DNA from: Bursaphelenchus xylophilus
Lineage: Eukaryota > Nematoda > Chromadorea > Rhabditida > Aphelenchoididae
Reading direction: 5' to 3'
DNA length: 64,000 nt
NCBI GenBank assembly: GCA_904066235.2
Contig: CAJFCV020000006.1
Location: forward strand, 12,338,001 to 12,402,000
The notes below the pieces were generated by a model. It was not told the DNA's origin, did no database searches, and saw only the letters and a program-made list of their open reading frames with translations. Position 1 is the stretch's first letter. The number at the start of each line of letters is the position of its first letter. Below are positions 56,623 to 64,000 of this stretch, one piece after another. Both the position numbers and the translations under genes were made by a program.

Positions 56623-57146
56623 AGCACTACAAGTATGTGAAATGGCAACTAATATACTCGAAGATAAAAATGTAAAACGAGTGAAATAACTGGACTACAA
56701 TTCAAAACAAAGAAAATACGATAACAAATGAAGTTTAGTGAGAAATGCGAATTTTGGTTTAATCTTTCCACTAATTAATTTAAATACGTATTTTGGTGTG
56801 AAAACAAAATGAAACTAATCCTTCTTTGACTTTCTGTTTCTTAACACATTTTGACTTACGAGGAAAAAGAATAACAAGTATGTCGGGAAAGCAATGAACA
56901 CAATCTTCTCGCAAAGTGCAAACGAAAAAAAACGTCTGCTTGCCTCTATCGTATAAAAAAACTAAAGGTTGATGCCGGACAATTGGAGAAACCCCTATAT
57001 ATAACTGACAATTATATGCAACATATTATTATATGTTGAAGCATATATTAATCGCATCGTCGGCGAGAAAATGAATTGTGCGGCAAAATCAACTTTCTCT
57101 TCACTTCAGCTAAGCGATCGACGGAGCGACAATGTGCTCATTATTT

Positions 57147-57314
57147 CATAAGTCTGTCGGGAAAATAACGGCGGTTCGTCGCAGCAAGATGTTTCGCCTC
57201 GTCAAAAGAGGGGTGCAGTTGCGCACCAAAATAACCAGCTTTGGCAGCCGTCGCAATGCGATGATGGGCGATGCCGAGGCGCGACGATCCGCCGCTATTT
57301 GCCCGACGACTGAT
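57147..57314. repeat. Family A2 MITE, part of a nest
   Basis: AAGTCTGTCGGGAAAATAAC left end with the CGGCGGTTCGTCGC arm and GCGCGACGATCCGCCGCTAT on the right. The right end runs directly into the unique-arm element 57315-57490, which ends CTCATTATTTCCCCGACAG. Confidence 0.7.
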
Positions 57315-58398
57315 GTAAGATCACAGGTTTGAGAAGACTGCAGACAGTCAGAGAAATGAAGTTTCCCTAAACGAAAAGCGACGAACGGTTTGATGGCTTT
57401 TTCTTCTATATTTCTGTGGTAACCGACTCTAAATGATAACTGGTCTCATCTAAGTCACCGACAGAGTGCTCATTATTTCCCCGACAGACTAATAATATAG
57501 TTACATCACCAAAAATTTGTCTCCAAACTCTTCATTCTACCTCCTCTTCAGCCATGTGGCCTCCGCTACCGTACCCCCGAATCCGGAACATTTATTCCCC
57601 CCAAACACGCTACCTATACAACCTAATGAACAAAAATGTCACCGCAAAAAGACGAAGCGAAACGTTTGATACGCGTGGAGTATAATCTACTCAATGCATC
57701 TTTGATTAGACGCCTTTTTTGGGGCGAAAAATGCAACTTTTAGGTCAATCCGCTGCCTAATTGTGTCGAAAATTGTCGGTAATGAAGCGGATGTTCGATT
57801 TTGAAAAGGGCGTTTAGTGTTTTCGACGTGATTACTATGTATTATCGCAACTTGTTAGAGCAAACTCTGTCGCAGGCTGTTGACGAGCCTGCTTTTTGAT
57901 GAAGAAGGCATACGAAGTTACAGTATTTTCCGACGATGTAAAGGGATCGCAACAATCCCACGGGCCTTTTTTTTGGTTTTACTCAATTAGAAGAACATTG
58001 AAGCAGGTTATAGGGCACTTATTAGTGTTGCAGCGCAAATAGAGAAAAAACATTTGCAGCAAATCATACTTCAAGGTTCATTTCGGCGTCAGGATACGCT
58101 TTATGCGTCGAGATTTGTCTGAAACTTCACGCTGAATAGGACATTCATTATTTACCGCGAACGGGTTTATCTTGAGCTTTGACGCGATTGTGGTGGTGTT
58201 TTTGTCAACAGCAACAATTAATCGCTTGGTCGAGACGCCTCAGCTATGTAGTGGGTCAAGGGGCTTGGCTCATCATGCAGTATAGTGGGCCAAATCTTGC
58301 CATATTCTCAACAGAGCTCCCAGAAAGTTTGATGCAACCTTTGCAGAACGCTGATATCGCTGAACAAGACTCAGAAGCCATGCAGGGACAATACAACT

Positions 58399-58615
58399 TA
58401 TCAGTCTGTAGGAAAAATAATGAGCTCTCTGTCAGAACGAAAATCGCATCACCGCCGAGAAAATTAATTGGACTTTAGCGGTATGATCAGCCGGTCGGGA
58501 AATAATGTGGATTTGTCGCTGTCACCCTCCAAATCTAAATCCACGGCTATGCAAAACAAATTTATGATTCGGAAACACGACAAATCCACGTTATTTTATT
58601 ATTTTCCTGACAGAA
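58399..58615. repeat. Family A1 fragment followed by a family A3 copy
   Basis: TTATCAGTCTGTAGGAAAAA with A1 arm, cut at about 58489, then GGTCGGGAAATAATGTGGAT to ATTATTTTCCTGACAG (A3). Confidence 0.7.
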
Positions 58616-58691
58616 ACTCGGGCTGTTCCTAACCCGTTAAAGAACCTGTACGATCTGAGACGTAGGCTTTATGTTATTAGAAACACAATTA

Positions 58692-59761
58692 CAGGGTGTT
58701 TCAAGAAATTTGGAACAAATGATTTGCTTATATCTTTGTGTTCTTTGCAGCTATCAACGAATTTCTTTTTGCTTCTAAAAATTGACAGCGTGCGTTTTTC
58801 GAATCTCAAAAAAAATTTTTTTTCGTCGGCGGAGGGCCCATTTCTCGGCGGAGAAAATTAGGGCCTTTTTTAAAAATCACAGCGTATTACGTGGCGGAAA
58901 CGCCGTTGCAACGGCTGAAATCAAGTTTACGTTACACCTCCGTCGATTTTACGGTATGCATTTTTTTGTTTTCGATTTTACGCGCACCGCGGAGGCGCGG
59001 CGGAGATTTCAGATTTCGGCGGACGTTGTTTTGGGCCTTCGGCTGCTGCAATTCATGTTGGAAAAGAGGTTAGGGTGATTTTTTGTTGTCATCCGATGCA
59101 CAGATGGCAAAAATTTCGTGCTTTTTTTCCCCGGCGGAGGATTCGGCGGAGGCTTTATCAAAGGGTCAAAGCAGTCTTACGAGTCCGGGAAAAATCTCAG
59201 CTACAAGAATCCATCAGAGCAGCATTGTCTTTCAAAGATTTTTGATTTTTTTGGTCCGGCGGACAAATCGGCGGAGTTTTGTTTTTACCCTTTGATAAAG
59301 CCTCCGCCGACTCCTCCGCCGGGGATAAAAAGCACGAAATTTTTGCCATCTGTGCATCGGATGACAACAAAAAATCACCCCAACCTCTTTTCCAACATGA
59401 ATTGCAATAGCCAAAGGCGCAAAACAACATCCGCCGAAATCTGAGGTCTCCGCCGCGCATCCGCGAAAGTGCGTAAAATCGAAAACGCAAAAAATGCATA
59501 CCGTAAAATCGATGGAGGTATTACGTAAACTTGATTTCAGTCGTTGCAACGGCGTTTCCGCCACGTAATACGCTGTGATTTTTAAAAAAGGCCCTAATTT
59601 TCTCCGCCGAGAAATGGGCCCTCCGCCGACGAAAAAAATTTTTTTGAGATTCGAAAAACGCACGCTGTCAATTTTTAGAAGCAAAAAGAAATTCGTTGAT
59701 AGCTGCAAAGAACACAAAGATATAAGCAAATCATTTGTTCCAAATTTCTTGAAACACCCTG
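58692..59761. mobile_element. 1.07-kb palindromic foldback element, family G
   Basis: Arms of about 475 bp (58692-59170 and 59289-59761) are inverted repeats over nearly their whole length around a spacer of about 120 bp. Ends are CAGGGTGTTTCAAGAAATTT and the exact mirror image. TA at 58690-58691 and 59762-59763 is a target duplication of Tc1/mariner type. GCGGAGG/CCTCCGC words fill the inner arms. There is no transposase-like frame. Confidence 0.9.
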
Positions 59762-59763
59762 TA

Positions 59764-60747
59764 CAAGACCACCTAGGAGATGTAATTGGTATATTCACTT
59801 GTCAGAGCCGCAAGATGTTGCTTTACACATATTTCAAACTGTTTCTTCTGAACTTCTATACGTTGTGCTCTGGGGAAAATAAAAGCCACCATTTTGCTTG
59901 AATAGATACATTTGATCTCAATAATCTGTCACAAAACAAAAAAATCTTTGTTATTGTTCCCTAAAGTTTACACAAACCAATTTTTTAAGTGTATTAGGCT
60001 TTGTGCGGTCCATTAAAGTCATAACGACAATAGATTTCATTACTATATAATAGATAATAAAGTCATAAAGTAATAAAGTACAGAATACAAACCTGCTCTT
60101 TGTGAGACAAGATATAATATTACTTTAATGGGTTAAACATATTGCTTTGCTAGGCATAGTAAAAAGAATCGAACCTCTTAAACCATCAGCGGGGTAAGGC
60201 CTCTAAGGAGTATATTACGGGATACCGACTCGGGTGATACTCAAAGGATTGACAAGGTAATCACTGAGGTATTTATTATCTGACAATAACGCCAACAAAG
60301 ACGCAAATCACACAAGTAGAAAGAGGTGAGGACGGCGAACAATGGTCGACCGTCCGCCTCAGAAACACCCAAACGAATCTAGTGAATATTCCAAGTGAGA
60401 TGTCCAAAGGACCGGTCGGTGCGAAATGCCAATTAGCAGTAGAGTGTTTCGTGGCGGGACGCAGATGAAGGCTGGGTGTTTTGGCTGAATGACGGGGAAT
60501 TGCAATTGGCTGATGGTCCTGGTGGGGTGTGCCTGGTCCTACTCAAGTCTTGACAGGAAGTCGGGCCGGTCCTGAGTAAATTTGAAAATAGGGCCGGTCT
60601 AACAACCTTTTATTCCACTAAGAATCTTCAATTTTGTCTTTGACGTAACTAGAGAGCCTTGACACAAGGTTCTATTCTTATACTGCAGTAATCGTTGTAA
60701 TTGCGCCACAATAGCCTCGATCAGATTTGACGCACTTCCATTTCATA
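59764..60747. other. Spacer with an unassigned GC-richer block
   Basis: 60300-60600 is less AT-rich than its surroundings and has repeated GGGCCGGTC words (60560-60600), but all frames are broken. I see no gene. Confidence 0.45.
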
Positions 60748-63040
60748 TCAATTCGAATTCTGCTGTCTAAAAGTATGGGTGGAAGGCCGTCGGTTGATGA
60801 CGTCATCTACTTTTGGCTTCGCCAGGCTTTGGGTTATCGACCATGACCCGGGAAATGCAACCGCTAGCTTCAGGCATTGATTGAGCACAAAGTCCCGATA
60901 CGGTTTTGTCATCATGATCATGGATATAGCGTTGAAGGTGGAGTGAAGCGAGATCAACTCGAAGATCACTACGCACAGAGTTTTTAGCACTGCAACACAT
61001 TACAATTTGAAGGTTTTCTTACAAACTCCATCCTTTTGAGTAGTCATATAATACAACAGTATACTCAATGGCATAGCCAAGAATGTGAATGGAATGGAAA
61101 ACTAGAAAGACTGTAGCATGATGAGAAATCACTCACCTGAACAATCAGCGACTTGGTGAGCTGCTTATGCATCTCGTATGTTCTGCTTGACATCGTCTTT
61201 CGGAAGCGATTAATCGAACGAAATATACAGATCGCACATCCGAAAGCCAGAAGGGCGGCAGTCAGCAACGCTAGCGCAATCATCATGAGAAATAGGTAAG
61301 TCTGGAAAGCAACACGGAGTGAGTTTATCAGTCTGTCGGGAAAATAATGTGGACTTGTCGTGCCTTGGAATCAGGGCTACGAATTTCCTCAAGGTAAGCC
61401 GAGAAATTTTGCTGCGACAAATCGACATTATTTTCCCGACAGAGTGATATCAGGTTGTCGGGAAAATAATGAGCACTCTTCCGCATCAAAAATCGCATCG
61501 CCGCCGAGAAAATGATTTGTTTGCGGTAAAACCAAATCGCTTTTTACTTCTTCGCCGCAGCGACACTGTACCAATTATTTTTCCGACAGACTGATGACTT
61601 ACCGCATAGCTTGGAGTTGACCTCGACATGAAGCTACAGGTCCGATTCTCGGCGTAAAGATAAACCCCTGGGTAGAGCTGAAAAACAATGGAATATAGGA
61701 CCTTTCAAGGAAGACAAGGGATATTTAGGAGGTATCAGTCTGTCGGGAAAATAATGCGCATAATCTCGTTGTTAAAAGTAATTTAATTTTGTCGCCACAA
61801 AATTCATTTTCTCGACGGTGATGCGATTTTCGATGCGACAGATTGCTCATTATTTTCCCGACAGAATGGAAATATCTTTTTTTGCTCAAGAGACTGATAG
61901 GATGAAAAAAGTTTTTCTCGACGCGCTGTCCTCACTGGGCGCACTGACACACCCTTCAGCATACCAACTCACAATTTTCACCTCCTCCTTGATCGCATCG
62001 ACATCGTAGAGGACCGCAAAAACCATTGGCCCACAAATCATTGCTGGTCCCATGATATGCGCTGTTATTATCAGCACGATTAAGCAAGGATATCTGGAGA
62101 TGTCGTCGCCTGTCTTGACGACGACTAGCCGGTAAATGAACGCGGTGATAATCGAGATAGCGGTTCCTGTCATCGCGAAGACGAAGATACACTAAAAATG
62201 AAAAAGCTACAGTGGGGGACCTGATCCAGTGGTAAAAAACGTACCATTTTGCTTCCGGGAAGCATCAAAAATGTGGCAAAATGCTTCCCCCTCCAAGTAA
62301 AAAAAACTCAGATTCCAAAAGCGCGCCCGCTCTTTTTGTGAGGGAAAGGGCGTGCCCTTCAAGACGACGTTTTTTTTAATCGTGTGGGAGGTATTTTGCC
62401 ACATTTTTAAAGCTTCCCGGATGCAAAATTGTACGTTTTTTGCCACTGTATGATGTCCCCACTGTAATAGAGAATTGTAATCAATAAATGGCGTCGCGAT
62501 TGTTTTATGCTTACCAACAGAGCTATCAAAGCTGTCACACTATGACTGTTTTCGAATATTCCGCCCACACACAATCCCACAACTGGTAATAGAAGCTGCG
62601 GGACATATACGACGCAGACAATGAAGTCAAGAACAAATGCCCAAGCCTAAATCGCAATATTATGCCTCATTTACCATCAATCTGTCGGGAAAATAATGAG
62701 CAACCTGTCGCATAGAAAATCGCACGCCGCCGAGAAAATGAACTTTGTTGCGGCAAAATCAAATTTCTTCTCACTTCAGCAACACGGTTGGCACAGCGAC
62801 ATTGTGCTCATTATTTTCCCGATAGACTGATAATAAATGAGGCCTAGACGAACTTACAATCATCCCCAACAAATACTTCCTATATCCATGGGCTCGATGT
62901 GGAGTGTAGTTGAGGACAAGATAGACCGCCAGGAATGAGGAGAGCGTGGACAAAACGAATGTAAATCGTATCCTTCTTTTGTAGACCACCATTACATCAG
63001 CATATTCTTGTGCAATGCGAAAGATATCCTCCGAATTCAT
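60748..63040 (-). CDS. Seven-transmembrane chemoreceptor, Srh-like
   Basis: Seven minus-strand exons: 62858-63040, 62515-62646, 61973-62191, 61603-61677, 61137-61301, 61023-61101 and 60748-60989 (stop TGA), with matching phases, give 364 residues. TM1 is FTFVLSTLSSFLAVYLVLNY, followed by TPHRAHGYRKYLL, the short first loop typical of the srh/str group. Other hydrophobic stretches are AWAFVLDFIVCVVYVPQLLL, IFVFAMTGTAISIITAFIY, LIVLIITAHIMGPAMICGPM, YLFLMMIALALLTAALLAFG and a late pair ending FELISLHSTFNAISMIMMTK. The end MIMMTKPYRDFVL is close to the C-terminal signature of Srh receptors as I know it. Such receptors usually act in chemosensory cilia. Four family A elements and a B element lie in or between its introns. 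Confidence 0.88.
61326..61449. repeat. Family A3 MITE
   Basis: TATCAGTCTGTCGGGAAAAT to TTATTTTCCCGACAGAGTGA with TAATGTGGACTTGTCG arms. It is joined end to end with the next copy. Confidence 0.85.
61450..61595. repeat. Family A1 MITE, head-to-tail with an A3 copy
   Basis: TCAGGTTGTCGGGAAAATAA to TTATTTTTCCGACAGACTGA. It shares the TA with the element at 61326-61449, so one inserted in the TA edge of the other. It ends 6 bp before the donor at 61601. Confidence 0.85.
61733..61868. repeat. Family A1 MITE in a receptor intron
   Basis: TATCAGTCTGTCGGGAAAAT to TTATTTTCCCGACAGAATGG. A little shorter than standard. Confidence 0.8.
62210..62466. repeat. Family B element in a receptor intron
   Basis: TACAGTGGGGGACCTGATCC to GTATGATGTCCCCACTGTA. 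Complete arms. Confidence 0.85.
62675..62832. repeat. Family A1 MITE in a receptor intron
   Basis: ATCAATCTGTCGGGAAAATA to TTATTTTCCCGATAGACTGA, in the first intron of the Srh-like gene. Confidence 0.85.
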
Positions 63041-63879
63041 TGAGGAAACTTAAATTTGAGGCTTTCATACGCTGCAGAACATGACTTCTAGATGAGAAAA
63101 AAAGGTTATGTAGAGAACAAACAGTCACTCCAATAGTGCAAGTCTTGTATAGCCTGGAAACTGCTGAATTTCACTTGTTTTGGCCGCACGTTTTTGAATT
63201 TAAAATTACAGAAATCTCAATAGTGTATACGTATGCTTGCCATTTTTCTTAATTACACCCTCCTCTAACAGGTGCTTTGCTTTTGATGAAGGGAGAATAT
63301 GTGAATGTTAGCTTCCACCAAATTTAATTACACATAAGGGGATCAGTCTGTCCAGAAAATAATGAGCACTCTATCGCATCGAAAATCGCATCGCCGACGA
63401 GAAAATGAATGTGTCGCGGCAAAATCGGATTGTTTTTCACCTCGGCAACACGATCGGCTTAACGGTTCGGCATCACTGCCATTTTTGGCCATTTTGCACT
63501 GTAATTGTCTGTTTCGGGGAAATTCGCAGCGACGCAGTTGAAAAAAGGCTTGGAGGCGGAGATTTTTTGATTGACACTCAAAATTCACAGTGCGGAAAGC
63601 CCGGCGGCAAAAAGTCTTCGCAACTTTTTGAAAAAGCATAGTACTGGATTGACGTGCGTTGCTACTACAGTAGGGGATCTGATCCAGTGGCCAAACATAT
63701 ACCATTTTGCATCCGGGAGGCATCAAAAATGTGGCAAAATGCTTCCCTCTCCAAGTGAAAAAACTTCGTTCAAAGTGGTCCCCCGGAAGTATCGCAACGC
63801 CGATTAGAATAGTTCCAAAGTCGATAGAAACCTTTATTGAGCAAATTACGACCACACCTTCCAATATTTCTTCTCTTGG
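63041..63879. other. Upstream spacer with repeat fragments
   Basis: Contains a 3'-truncated family A1 copy (63341-63460), family H words (63480-63600) and the left half of a family B element (63667-63790). No gene. Confidence 0.5.
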
Positions 63880-63948
63880 CTACGTCAAAATTTCCTCGGC
63901 ACACTGCTTGATGCCGTCCCAAAAACCGCATCCGTATTTCGCCTCGTC
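63880..63948 (-). CDS. Possible last exon of a gene extending past the window
   Basis: Acceptor CTCTTCCACAG on the minus strand is followed by 22 codons (DEAKYGCGFWDGIKQCAEEIL) and TAG. It is short, but composition and borders look like a real terminal exon with two cysteines. The rest would lie beyond position 64000. Confidence 0.4.
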   Translation of the reverse strand, partial: DEAKYGCGFWDGIKQCAEEILT

Positions 63949-64000
63949 CTGTGGAAGAGAGGCTTGGAAATGCAAAGATGATTGTATGGAAGGTGGTGCA

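Larger units (their letters stand above)
56623..58691. other. Repeat-rich spacer without supported gene
   Basis: Holds family A fragments and copies (57120-57490, 58399-58615). A plus-strand open frame at 58179-58400 resembles no family I know. The stretch 57500-58150 shows no coding signal. Confidence 0.45.

Noticed and set aside
59197..59798. 188-codon minus-strand frame over the family G element and matching plus-strand frames
   Set aside because: Mirror frames produced by the inverted repeat arms; no family resemblance and no splice or start signals.
60148..60200. GAATCGAACC resembling a tRNA T-arm on the minus strand
   Set aside because: No acceptor stem, D-arm or anticodon arm can be folded around it.

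Overview
The window is nuclear DNA of a rhabditid-type (clade V) nematode. Genes are split by introns with GT..AG borders and the T-rich TTTTCAG acceptor typical of nematodes. The gene content is also nematode: a cuticle collagen, a Srh and a Str-type chemoreceptor, a tandem pair of S28 serine peptidases, a KQT potassium channel and RFC-3. Coding DNA is moderately GC-rich. Introns and spacers are AT-rich and packed with short terminal-inverted-repeat elements. I cannot name the species.

Layout. 1.98-17.36 kb (+): a large KCNQ/KQT voltage-gated K+ channel gene, 17 recognisable exons, 5' end missing or unrecognised, with a ~115-bp tandem array just downstream of its stop. 18.58-21.46 kb (-): a small secreted protein or prepropeptide. 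21.5-28.3 kb: repeats with no gene I can support. 28.36-30.19 kb (-): the clamp-loader subunit RFC-3. 30.2-34.3 kb: inverted repeats, a minisatellite palindrome and one possible 82-aa ORF. 34.38-35.20 kb (+): a cysteine-rich secreted protein. 35.2-39.7 kb: mostly unassigned, with weak exon candidates. 39.77-41.07 kb (+): a cuticle collagen, convergent with 41.22-44.96 kb (-), a short secreted M1 aminopeptidase. 46.53-49.57 and 49.71-54.47 kb (+): two S28 (PRCP-like) peptidase paralogues. 54.97-56.62 kb (-): a Str-type 7TM receptor. 56.6-60.7 kb: nested repeats including a 1.07-kb palindrome. 60.75-63.04 kb (-): a Srh-type 7TM receptor. 63.88 kb to the end (-): a possible last exon of another gene.

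The genes do not form one pathway. The only functional cluster is the secreted peptidases (one M1, two S28). The two S28 genes lie so close together that they resemble an operon or a recent tandem duplication.

The main unusual feature is the mobile DNA. I could define at least seven inverted-repeat families. Family A (TCAGTCTGTCGGGAAAATAA ends, TA target) has about 20 near-complete copies in three subfamilies with different inner arms. Family B has Tc1-like CAGTG ends. Family E has CACGGCAACCC ends and perfect 5-bp target duplications. Family F is about 425 bp. Family H is built from the palindrome GCACAGTGC. There is a 1.07-kb palindrome G and a decayed mariner with 31/32 matching ends inside an S28 intron. 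Many copies sit inside introns. All repeat and gene calls come from reading the sequence; no database search was possible.
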